From contig JAQBEH010000034.1 in assembly GCA_032124015.1 (NCBI GenBank), positions 1 through 56,733 on the forward strand: DNA of 56,733 nt, in the 5' to 3' direction. Under the pieces are notes generated by a model. That model saw only the letters and a program-made list of their open reading frames with translations, searched no databases and was not told where the DNA came from. Within the stretch, counting starts at the first letter, position 1. Each line of letters opens with the position of its first letter. The stretch comes from DASRJG01 sp032124015 (GTDB lineage Bacteria; Acidobacteriota; Polarisedimenticolia; Polarisedimenticolales; DASRJG01). Positions 49,283-56,733 of this stretch are shown piece by piece. Made by a program: the position numbers and the translations under genes.

Positions 49283-51514
49283 TTGAAATCTCACGGATCC
49301 AGGCTGGCCGCCGCGGGCATTGTCGTCGCGATGATCCTCGCCGGCTTGGCCGCTTGGTATTTCACCCACCGGACGCATCGCATCGAAGGGGTGCGCCATG
49401 TCGTACTCATCAGCATCGACACCTGCCGCGCGGATCACCTGAGCTGCTACGGCTTCAAGCGGGAAACCACACCTCACATCGATGCGGTGGCCCGGGAGGG
49501 CGTCCTGTTCGAACAGGCGCTGTCGCCCGTCCCCCTCACGACTCCGGCGCACAGTTCCATGTTGACGGGGACCTATCCGCCAACCCATGGAGTTCGCCTC
49601 AACAACGGGGAGTCTCTCGCCGCTTCCAACGTGACGCTGGCCGAGGTCCTGAAAGACGCCGGATATCAGACCGCCGCTTTCGTGGGCGGGTACCCGATGG
49701 ATGCCGCGTTCGGCCTCAATCAGGGTTTCGAGACCTATGACTCGCGCTTCACGAGGAGCAGCGAGAAGTCGTCCACCCACCTGGAGCGCATTGCCGAGGA
49801 GGTCAGCCGACCGGCAATGGCGTGGCTGGATCAACACAGCGGAGATCGATTCTTTCTCTTCCTACATTTCTACGATGCCCATCTCGACTATGAACCGCCG
49901 CCGCCGTTCGCGTCGACGTATGCGGACGACCGCTACGCCGGGGAGATCGCGTACGTGGACAACTGGATCGGGCAGATCGTGGATCGGCTTCGCGCGCTCG
50001 GCGTGTATGACGACACGCTGCTCATCATCACCGCGGACCATGGTGAGAGCCTGGGCGACCATGGCGAAAGAGCGCACGGTTTCTTCATCTATGAAAGCAC
50101 GGTGCATGTGCCGCTCATCATCCGAGCACCCCATGGCCCCAAGGGGAACCGGTTCGAAGGGCGCGTCAGCCTGGTCGATCTGATGCCGACGGTGCTGGAT
50201 CTCGCCGGGTTGCAAACACCCGAGCGGGTCCAGGGAACGAGCTTGCGCCGCGGCATGGAGGAAGGTCGAACGCAGGGCGGACCGCGCCCCTTGTACTGCG
50301 AGTCGCTGGAAGCGACGCAGTTCCAATGCAGCGGGCTTCACGGCATCGTCGACGGTCCTTGGAAATACATCCGGGCTCCCCGGCAAGAACTTTACGACCT
50401 GCCTCGCGATTCGGGAGAGACGAACAACGTGTTCGAGAAGGAACCGAAACGGGCGCAGCGCTTGCGGACCCGGTTGGGAGAGATGCTGGCGGAAATGGAA
50501 GCCGCCGCTCCCTACAGGGACCCTGCAAGCATCGACCCTGCCGCCGTCGCGCGCCTTCAATCCCTCGGATACGTCGGCGGAGGCGCGACGCCTGCGAACT
50601 CCGTGTTCGACCCGGAACTCGAGGATCCGAAGGACTTCATGCAGACCTTCGAACGCCTTGGGAACGCGAATGCGATGGCGCGCGCGAATCGGGGCGAAGA
50701 GGCCGAAAAGGAATTCCTCGAAATCGTCGCGGGTCGGCCGTGGCTCATCGCGGCGCACGAGCAGTTGGCGCAGATCGCCCGCCACGACAAGCGACCGGCC
50801 GCTGCGGTCCGGCACTACCAGGAGATCGTGACGATTCTCACTGAGGCGGGCAACTCGGGGAAGCCCTCGGCCCCCGGCGGCCGAGACCTCGCCACGGCTC
50901 ACTTCAACCTCGCATTCGCGTTGCGCGAGGACGGAAAAGACGCCGAGGCGATCGGGCACTACGAAGACGCCCTTCGCCTCAGGCCGGACTACGTCGATGC
51001 GCACAACAGCTTGGGTCTGGCATTGGCGCGCGACGGCAAGTTCAAAGAGGCGATCGCTCATTACGAGGAGGCCTTGGGCATCGAACCCGATCAGGCGCAG
51101 GTGCACAACAACCTCGGCAATGCGCTGCGGCAAACGGGAAGGCTGGCGGAGGCGCTACGGCATTACGAGGAGGCGCTGCGCATCAAACCCGAATCCGTAA
51201 GCGCCCTCACGAATCTCGCTTTGATCCGCGCGACCAACAGCGACGCGCGATTCCGCAACGGCGAGGAAGCCGTTCGCCTGGCCGAACGCGCCTGTGCTCT
51301 CACCGGCCGCGAAAACATCGGCTGCCTCGACACGCTGGCTGCGGCCTACGCCGAAGCCGAGCGCTTCGACGAGGCGGCGGGGACGGCCGAACAGGCGGCG
51401 GCCTTGGCCCGCTCCTCCAAACAAGACACACTCGCCGACGAGATTCTCATGCGCGTTGCGCTCTATCGAGACGGCCACCCCTACCGGGCCGTCACAAACC
51501 CGCCGGCGCCTTAG
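49283..51514 (+). CDS. Sulfatase-family (alkaline phosphatase superfamily) membrane protein with TPR tail
   Basis: A 743-aa protein. A signal-anchor helix (AAAGIVVAMILAGLAAWYF) precedes a sulfatase-fold domain with ISIDTCRADHLSCYGFKRE, LTTPAHSSMLTGTYPPTHG, ADHGESLGDHGE and HGFFIYESTVHVPLI. The Cys/Ser of the sulfatase formylglycine motif (CxPxR) is a Thr here (TTPAHSS), so it may be a phosphotransferase or hydrolase rather than a classical sulfatase. Residues from about 480 on are TPR repeats (HYEDALRLRPDYVDAHNSLG and similar). The TTG start at 49283 is the best for the membrane anchor, but its ribosome binding site is weak. Confidence 0.8.
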   Translation: MKSHGSRLAAAGIVVAMILAGLAAWYFTHRTHRIEGVRHVVLISIDTCRADHLSCYGFKRETTPHIDAVAREGVLFEQALSPVPLTTPAHSSMLTGTYPPTHGVRLNNGESLAASNVTLAEVLKDAGYQTAAFVGGYPMDAAFGLNQGFETYDSRFTRSSEKSSTHLERIAEEVSRPAMAWLDQHSGDRFFLFLHFYDAHLDYEPPPPFASTYADDRYAGEIAYVDNWIGQIVDRLRALGVYDDTLLIITADHGESLGDHGERAHGFFIYESTVHVPLIIRAPHGPKGNRFEGRVSLVDLMPTVLDLAGLQTPERVQGTSLRRGMEEGRTQGGPRPLYCESLEATQFQCSGLHGIVDGPWKYIRAPRQELYDLPRDSGETNNVFEKEPKRAQRLRTRLGEMLAEMEAAAPYRDPASIDPAAVARLQSLGYVGGGATPANSVFDPELEDPKDFMQTFERLGNANAMARANRGEEAEKEFLEIVAGRPWLIAAHEQLAQIARHDKRPAAAVRHYQEIVTILTEAGNSGKPSAPGGRDLATAHFNLAFALREDGKDAEAIGHYEDALRLRPDYVDAHNSLGLALARDGKFKEAIAHYEEALGIEPDQAQVHNNLGNALRQTGRLAEALRHYEEALRIKPESVSALTNLALIRATNSDARFRNGEEAVRLAERACALTGRENIGCLDTLAAAYAEAERFDEAAGTAEQAAALARSSKQDTLADEILMRVALYRDGHPYRAVTNPPAP

Positions 51515-52323
51515 GGCTTTTTCTTTTTTCTCTTCTTCTTCTTGGGCTCTTCGGACGTCACGCGAAGCGCCTGTTCACTGTAGGCGCCAAACAGCACGGC
51601 ATCTTCCAGCACTGCGCGCGCCCGCTGCTCGGCGATCTGCTCGACGGGGATCCCCGCCGCCTCGAGCTTCCGGGCCTCGACGAGTTCGCGCTCGACGTCT
51701 GAGCGGAACCCGGACCAGCTGCCCCAGCCGATGTGAACCTTCCCGTTGATCATGAACGCCGGGGTGCTCATCGCTCCGAACCGTTCGGCAAACGCGCCCT
51801 CGGCGTTGACCCGGGCGCGCAACTCGGGGTCGGCGTAGTCCTCGTTGAATTGCCCCATGTCGAGCCCGAGTTGCTCGGCGTAGCGGGCGAGGCTTGCGGG
51901 GTCGATAGCGGACTGATTGCGGAACACCTCGTCGTGGTATTCCCAGAACATCCCCTGCCGTTGAGCGGCGAGAGAAGCAACCGCGGCGTTTTCGGCGCCG
52001 GCATGGGTCGCCAAGGCGTGTTGCCAGAACTCGACGCGCACTTCACCCGGAAACTCCTCGGCGATCTGATCCGTGGCATCCGCCGAGCGCCGGCAGACTG
52101 GGCATTGGAAGTCGCTGAATACGATCACCAAAACCTTGGCCGGCACCGGACCGAGGGCCGGTGGGATGCTGGCATCCGTGCTGGCGAACACCTTCCCGCT
52201 CACGAACCGCGGCGGGGAATCGGCCGGGTTGGTAGAGATCGGAACGGGGGGTGTGGATTGATCTTGGCCGCGGACGAGGCCGGACACCAAGAAGGCGGCA
52301 ACCGCCCAACGACTCACGCTCAT
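51511..52323 (-). CDS. DsbA-like thioredoxin-fold oxidoreductase, exported
   Basis: A 270-aa protein with an N-terminal signal peptide (WAVAAFLVSGLVRG). The thioredoxin/DSBA fold contains the active site C-P-V-C in DFQCPVCRR and the cis-proline in AMSTPAFMINGK. A lysine-rich C-terminal tail (KKKKRKKKKP) is unusual. It probably oxidises or reduces periplasmic thiols. Its start overlaps the upstream small gene as ATGA; the end overlaps the sulfatase gene by four bases, convergently. Confidence 0.88.
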   Translation of the reverse strand: MSVSRWAVAAFLVSGLVRGQDQSTPPVPISTNPADSPPRFVSGKVFASTDASIPPALGPVPAKVLVIVFSDFQCPVCRRSADATDQIAEEFPGEVRVEFWQHALATHAGAENAAVASLAAQRQGMFWEYHDEVFRNQSAIDPASLARYAEQLGLDMGQFNEDYADPELRARVNAEGAFAERFGAMSTPAFMINGKVHIGWGSWSGFRSDVERELVEARKLEAAGIPVEQIAEQRARAVLEDAVLFGAYSEQALRVTSEEPKKKKRKKKKP

Positions 52324-52523
52324 AGGGGCACCTCGCGCGAGAGTCTACGTCGCTCCAGCGATCGCGGCACCCGGAAGATCACGGCTTCCAAATGCCACGT
52401 CAAATGGGCGAGCGTCGAGGCCTGGGTGTTCAGACGGGCCAAGAGGTCCCTCCGGTAGGATCGGGCGCCGATGTGGATCTGTTCGCGCGTGATCGAGGTC
52501 GGGTAGAATCGCGGATCGCGCAT
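52320..52523 (-). CDS. Small protein, unknown function
   Basis: A 67-aa basic, mainly helical protein: REQIHIGARSYRRDLLARLN, then LAHLTWHLEAVIFRVPRSLE. Ribosome binding site GGAGGACGAAAGATC fixes the ATG. It is the first gene of a two-gene operon with the DsbA-like gene (ATGA overlap) and divergent from pxpB. No family recognised. Confidence 0.55.
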   Translation of the reverse strand: MRDPRFYPTSITREQIHIGARSYRRDLLARLNTQASTLAHLTWHLEAVIFRVPRSLERRRLSREVPL

Positions 52524-52592
52524 GATCTTTCGTCCTCCCTCGTCCGGTGAGTGAGACAGCGGGGGTGAGAGAGAGTTCCCTGAGGGACGAAA

Positions 52593-53249
52593 GTGGCTCG
52601 TCTCGTGCACGCCAGCGATCGCGCCCTCCTCGTCGTGTTCGACGACGCGATCACCGCGGCCGCCGGCAACGACGTGCGCGTGCTGTACGAGTGGCTCTCA
52701 AACGACTCGCCGGCCGCGATCGTCGACCTTCACCCGGCTTACGCCAGCCTGCTGGTCCGCTACGATCCGCTGCGCTGCGACCCCGACGCGCTGGCGCGGG
52801 AGCTCGAGCGCCGTTTGGGCAGCCTGCCCGGCCGGCCGTTGCGGGAGGGTCGCTTGTTCGAGATCCCGGTTCGCTACGGTGGATCCCACGGTCCCGATCT
52901 CGCCGAGGTCGCAAGCGCCACCGGCCTGAGCGAAAGCGACGTCGTCACGGCTCACGTGGGAGGCGTGTTCGACGTCCGCTTCGTTGGTTTCTCGCCGGGG
53001 TTTCCGTACCTCGCCGGGCTGCCCGAGCGCCTCCACACGCCGCGCCGCGAGGCCCCCCGTACCCACGTTCCCGCGGGGAGCGTCGCGATCGCCGGAGCAC
53101 AGGCGGGGATCTACCCCATGCGCTCTCCCGGTGGCTGGAACGTCATCGGCCGGACCGACTTCGTCCTCTTCGATTCCACCCGCAGGAATCCGGCGACGCT
53201 GGCTCCGGGCGACCGTGTTCGGTTCCTCGTGGCGGGGAGCGGCTCGTGA
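52593..53249 (+). CDS. pxpB: 5-oxoprolinase subunit PxpB (KipI family)
   Basis: A 218-aa subunit of the ATP-dependent 5-oxoprolinase that converts 5-oxoproline to glutamate. The allophanate-hydrolase subunit 1 signature is present: GFSPGFPYLAGLPERLHTPRR and VPAGSVAIAGAQAGIYP, with SPGGWNVIGRT. The start is GTG with GAGGGACGAAA before it. Overlaps pxpC as GTGA. Confidence 0.95.
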   Translation: MARLVHASDRALLVVFDDAITAAAGNDVRVLYEWLSNDSPAAIVDLHPAYASLLVRYDPLRCDPDALARELERRLGSLPGRPLREGRLFEIPVRYGGSHGPDLAEVASATGLSESDVVTAHVGGVFDVRFVGFSPGFPYLAGLPERLHTPRREAPRTHVPAGSVAIAGAQAGIYPMRSPGGWNVIGRTDFVLFDSTRRNPATLAPGDRVRFLVAGSGS

Positions 53250-54181
53250 CGGCCCTCCGGGTCGTCGCGCCGGGATTCCTAACGACGGTGCAGGACCTCG
53301 GGAGACCCGGCCACGCCGCGGCCGGCGTATCGGCGTCTGGTGCCGCCGACCCGCTGGCGCTCAGGATCGGAAACCGCCTCGTGGGCAATGGCGAGAACGT
53401 TGCCGCGCTCGAGATGACGATGGTCGGTGGGTCCTTCCGCTTCGAAGCCGACGGCGTTTTCGCCCTCGCGGGAGCCGACACGGAGGCCCGCCTGCGCGAT
53501 CGCGCGGTTGAGCCGTGGAGACCCTGCCGGGCGCGCGCGGGCGACACGCTCGTCTGCGGCGCGCTGCGCGGCGGCGCCCGCGCCTATCTGTGCGTCCGTG
53601 GGGGCATTGCGGTTCCTCTCGTTTTCGCGAGCGCCTCGACGCACCTGCTCACCGGCCTGGGCGGTCTCGAGGGACGGGCCCTGCGCGCGGGAGACCGCCT
53701 GCTTCTCGGCGCCCCCGGCGAGGACGCGCCGTTCGACCGCGTGGTCGATCCGTCGGGCCTTCCCGGCTACCGCGCCGGCGAGCCGTTCCGCGCGACCGAC
53801 GGACCGCAATCGTCTTGGTTCGCGCCCGAGGCGCGGGCCGTCTTCTACGACACGCCATGGCGGGTCACGGAGGCTTGCGACCGGATGGGGATCCGGCTTT
53901 CGGGACCGCCGATCCAACTCGCAAGGCCGCGTGAACTCGCCACAGAAGGTGTTCTTTCAGGGGCGATCCAGGTCCCGCCGGGGGGGCTTCCGATCGTGTT
54001 GTTCGTCGAGCATCAAACGACCGGAGGCTACCCGAAGCTCGCCAACGTAATTGCCGGCGACCTTGCGCGGTTGGGAATGCTCAGGCCGCGCGACACGATT
54101 CGCTTCGAGCCGATCTCCCTCGCGGCCGCGAGGGCGCTCTTGCGCGCACAGGAGGAAGCGCTCGATGCCCTCTTCTCCTGA
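53246..54181 (+). CDS. pxpC: 5-oxoprolinase subunit PxpC (KipA family)
   Basis: A 311-aa allophanate-hydrolase subunit 2 family protein. The N-terminal VVAPGFLTTVQDLGRPGHAAAGVSASGAADPLALR and the C-terminal GAIQVPPGGLPIVLF with QTTGGYPKLANVI are characteristic. It works with PxpB and PxpA. GTG start overlaps the pxpB stop; its end overlaps pxpA by 17 nt. Confidence 0.95.
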   Translation: MTALRVVAPGFLTTVQDLGRPGHAAAGVSASGAADPLALRIGNRLVGNGENVAALEMTMVGGSFRFEADGVFALAGADTEARLRDRAVEPWRPCRARAGDTLVCGALRGGARAYLCVRGGIAVPLVFASASTHLLTGLGGLEGRALRAGDRLLLGAPGEDAPFDRVVDPSGLPGYRAGEPFRATDGPQSSWFAPEARAVFYDTPWRVTEACDRMGIRLSGPPIQLARPRELATEGVLSGAIQVPPGGLPIVLFVEHQTTGGYPKLANVIAGDLARLGMLRPRDTIRFEPISLAAARALLRAQEEALDALFS

Positions 54182-54899
54182 CCGTTTGATCGACCTCAAC
54201 GCCGACGTCGGAGAGGGACCAGGCGAGGGACCGCTCTACGCGCAGATCTCCTCGGCCAACATCGCGTGCGGCGGGCACGCCGGAAACGAAGACACGATGC
54301 GCGAGGCCGTGCGCCTGGCCTTGCGCCACGGCGTCGCGATCGGCGCACACCCGAGCTACCCGGACCGCGAAGGGTTTGGCCGCGTGACGATGAACCTCCC
54401 GCTCGAGGCGTTGTCGTTTGCGATCGCGGCGCAGGTCGATGCGCTCGTGCAAGCCGCCAAGGCGCAGGGGGCGCGCGTGAGGCACGTCAAGCCGCACGGA
54501 GCCCTCTACGGCGACGCCTCGCGCCGCGACGTAGCACTCGCCATCGCTTCCGGTGTCGCCTCCGTGTCCCCCGCGCTGGCCCTCGTCGGCCTCGCGGGAT
54601 CGCCGGCTCTTCGCGTCTGGAGCGAGCGAGGCTTCCGCGTCGCCGCGGAGGGTTTCGCGGACCGGGCGTACGCCGCCGACGGAACGCTCGTTCCGCGCAA
54701 GAACGCTTCGGCCCTCATCACCGATCCCGCGGCCGCGACAAGTCAGGCGGTTCGCCTCGCGGCCTCCAAGGTCTGCGACACGATCTGCATTCACGGCGAC
54801 ACCCCTGGCGCGGCCGCGATCGCGGTCGCGGTGCGCCGAGGACTCGAGGACGCCGGTTTCGTTCTGTCCGCTCTGGCCCGATGGGGAAGCGGGACATAG
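54165..54899 (+). CDS. pxpA: 5-oxoprolinase subunit PxpA (LamB/YcsF family)
   Basis: A 244-aa LamB/YcsF-family subunit. DLNADVGEG near the start, ANIACGGHAGNEDTM, IGAHPSYPDREGFGR and VKPHGALY are the family signatures, and ICIHGDTPGA lies near the end. ATG at 54165 follows AGGAGG. Completes the pxpBCA operon, so the cell can recycle 5-oxoproline. The lnt gene starts 24 nt downstream. Confidence 0.96.
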   Translation: MPSSPDRLIDLNADVGEGPGEGPLYAQISSANIACGGHAGNEDTMREAVRLALRHGVAIGAHPSYPDREGFGRVTMNLPLEALSFAIAAQVDALVQAAKAQGARVRHVKPHGALYGDASRRDVALAIASGVASVSPALALVGLAGSPALRVWSERGFRVAAEGFADRAYAADGTLVPRKNASALITDPAAATSQAVRLAASKVCDTICIHGDTPGAAAIAVAVRRGLEDAGFVLSALARWGSGT

Positions 54900-54923
54900 A
54901 CTGCGCGATTCGAGGGGCATTCC

Positions 54924-56733
54924 TTGCACTTCCGCTCCAGGATGTTCGCGATTCGCACGGGGCTCGCCCTCCTCGGTGTCGCCCTGTTTTGCGGCTATGC
55001 GCTGGCCCCCGCACTCGCGTTTTTGCCCTACGTGGCTCTCGTCCCGTGGGCCATTCTCTACATGGACCCGAAACGGCCGAACGCCTCCCCGCTCTACTTC
55101 CTGTTCGTCGGTTACCTCTGCTGGATCCTCTGCTACAAGATGACGTTCCGGTTCGGCTGGTTCGTGCCCCCGGCGGCGGCTCTGTTTTTCGTCCCAGCCT
55201 GGGTGCTGTTTCCTCTGCTCGTACGGCCGATCCAGCGTTTGGAACTCCCGCGATCAATCACGTTGCCGATCGTCTGGGTCGCCGTCGAGTGGGCGAGGCT
55301 GCTCCTGGCGACCGGCCACTTCGACCTGTTCGCCCTCGGTTATTCGCAGGCGAGGTTCACGCCCCTCGTGCAACTCGCCGACATCACCGGCGTCTACGGG
55401 ATCTCGTTTCTCGTCGCCGCGGTCAACGGCCTGTTCGCCGACGCCTACTTCGTCTTGAAAGACGCCGCCTGGAGGCCGCGCATACTCCTTCGCGAGCGTG
55501 GGATCGTCGTACCGGCCCTCCTCATCGCGTCCGCGTTTGCCGGGGCGTTCGGATACGGGTTTTACAGACTCGCAACCGCGCGCGAGACGCCGGGACCCCG
55601 GCTGGCGATCGTGCAACCGAACGTCGCGCATACCGTGCGCAACGTCTTGGGGACCTCGCTGGTGCAGCTCTACCAAACCGACGAGGGTGTTCCTCCGCGG
55701 AGCGTCGATCTGATCGTGTGGCCCGAAAACGCGATCCTGGACGACATCGACCGCAAGGCCAGCTACCTCGACGATCTGGGCTGGCTCGCATCGCGAAAGC
55801 GCGCAGCGATTCTGGTGGGCGCGCAAGGCCGCGCGGAAGGTCTCGTCGGGCGGACGACCAACTCCGCGTTTCTTGTCGATGACACGGGCGCCCTTCTCGG
55901 CCGGTACGACAAGCAGATCCTCTTCCCCTTCTCGGAGTACGTCCCGCTCGACCGGGTCGTCGAGGTCCTCGCCCCACAGGTTCGAAGGTCCTACCGCGGA
56001 GTGATCCGCAAGACCTGGGGGTTCCTCTCGACGGCGGCGGCGGGCAGGAGCATGACGCTCTTCGCGCTCCCCTGGAAAGGCGGATCGCTACCCTTCGGCG
56101 CTTTGATCTGCGTCGAGAACACCTACCCGTCGCTCGCCGCCGCGGCGAGCCGCCAAGGCGCGCGCTTTCTCGTCAATCTGACGAGCGAGGGAGAGGTCGG
56201 CGGCGTCATGGAAGAGCAACTGCTTCGCGTCTCCATGCTGCGAGCCATCGAAAACCGCATCGCCTACGTGCGAGCGGGCAACACCGGAATCTCCGGCTTC
56301 ATCGATCCGCAGGGACACTTGCGGAGCGTGCTGAGGGACGCGCGCGGCGAGACGATCGCGGTCGCCGGCGTGCTCACCGACACCGTCGCACTGTCCCCCG
56401 TCGGGACGACGGTGTACGCCGCGAGCCGGGACGCGTTCGCTTTTACGTGTGTCGCCCTCTCGCTTTGGCTTCTCGCGCGGGCCCTCCTGCGCGGCCGTCC
56501 CACCATGACCCCGCATCCGGTTCGCGCCGCGGCGACCGTGGGAGTCGTTCTCGCTGCGCTCTTTCTGAACGGATGCCGCGGGGCCTCCCGCGATTTCGAA
56601 GCCACTTGCCCGGACCAACGCACGTGCCGCGACGCCCTGGAGAAGGCCGCGGCGGCGTATCGCTCAGCTGAGGCCATGGAGGATGCCCTCGGGTTTTTCG
56701 AGCGGGTCATCGCGACCTACCCCTCGTTGGCCC
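54924..56733 (+). CDS. lnt: Apolipoprotein N-acyltransferase fused to a lipoprotein-like segment (partial, runs off window)
   Basis: Inner-membrane Lnt adds the N-acyl chain to lipoproteins. Six hydrophobic N-terminal segments precede a nitrilase-like domain whose triad is visible: Glu in IVWPENAIL, Lys in GRYDKQILFPFSEY, Cys in ALICVENTYP. A last membrane helix (FTCVALSLWLLARALL) normally ends the protein near residue 520. Here the frame continues without a stop through TMTPHPVRAAATVGVVLAAL, FLNGC (lipobox-like) and a helical, TPR-like stretch to the edge. An in-frame ATG at 56505 could start a separate lipoprotein. The TTG start has GAGGGG upstream; an ATG at 54942 is possible. Confidence 0.88.
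   Translation, partial: MHFRSRMFAIRTGLALLGVALFCGYALAPALAFLPYVALVPWAILYMDPKRPNASPLYFLFVGYLCWILCYKMTFRFGWFVPPAAALFFVPAWVLFPLLVRPIQRLELPRSITLPIVWVAVEWARLLLATGHFDLFALGYSQARFTPLVQLADITGVYGISFLVAAVNGLFADAYFVLKDAAWRPRILLRERGIVVPALLIASAFAGAFGYGFYRLATARETPGPRLAIVQPNVAHTVRNVLGTSLVQLYQTDEGVPPRSVDLIVWPENAILDDIDRKASYLDDLGWLASRKRAAILVGAQGRAEGLVGRTTNSAFLVDDTGALLGRYDKQILFPFSEYVPLDRVVEVLAPQVRRSYRGVIRKTWGFLSTAAAGRSMTLFALPWKGGSLPFGALICVENTYPSLAAAASRQGARFLVNLTSEGEVGGVMEEQLLRVSMLRAIENRIAYVRAGNTGISGFIDPQGHLRSVLRDARGETIAVAGVLTDTVALSPVGTTVYAASRDAFAFTCVALSLWLLARALLRGRPTMTPHPVRAAATVGVVLAALFLNGCRGASRDFEATCPDQRTCRDALEKAAAAYRSAEAMEDALGFFERVIATYPSLA

Overview
The window is high-GC bacterial chromosome from a Gram-negative, didermic organism. 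It carries lipoprotein genes, an apolipoprotein N-acyltransferase, periplasmic folding proteins and a DsbA-like protein. The mix (FecR protein, sulfatase-TPR fusion, regulator-propeller sensor, DUF3467, PxpBCA) looks to me like Acidobacteriota (Thermoanaerobaculia/Polarisedimenticolia-like), but no 16S is present and this is inference.

Backbone, left part (1-25760). A rod-shape cluster mreB-mreC-mreD-mrdA on the minus strand lies downstream of a FecR-domain gene. Divergent from it is a PpiD/SurA-type chaperone, then a TPR gene behind a strongly structured leader. Next comes a minus-strand run: response regulator, zinc-type dehydrogenase, aldehyde dehydrogenase, dGTPase-like HD protein, ErpA-type iron-sulfur carrier. 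It is followed by a kbl/iron-trafficking pair, DUF3467, moaB-dxs, a P-loop kinase, a DsbD-alpha-like protein with a near-consensus promoter, a GHMP kinase, an M16 peptidase, a diheme mini-protein, a Nudix hydrolase, a DUF1579-like protein, an aldo/keto reductase and an alpha/beta hydrolase.

Island (25792-41078). An intact tRNA-Thr(CGT) is followed by about 15.2 kb of accessory DNA cut into five units. Each unit ends in a 116-117-nt direct repeat. The last 46 nt of every repeat are identical to the tRNA from the first base of the anticodon loop through CCA plus one base. The first 71 nt are a conserved but diverged arm absent from the tRNA. Units carry (A) an RHS polymorphic-toxin-like locus and a tyrosine-recombinase remnant, (B) one unknown gene, (C) Phd/RelE, (D) VapBC, a DUF2281/MazF pair, a DDE transposase, truncated signalling genes and a damaged nucleotidyltransferase pair, (E) a second Phd/RelE. 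No intact integrase is present. I read this as serial integration at one tRNA gene, giving an integron-like row of toxin-antitoxin units, and consider it the most interesting object here.

Backbone, right part (41056-56733). A PAS-GGDEF-EAL protein has its last codons inside the final tRNA copy. Then come a FmdB zinc ribbon, secreted or lipoprotein genes flanked by a dispersed intergenic repeat, an NfeD-flotillin pair, a sulfatase-TPR membrane protein, a DsbA-like protein, the pxpBCA 5-oxoprolinase operon and an Lnt gene that continues in frame into a lipoprotein-like segment and runs off the window.
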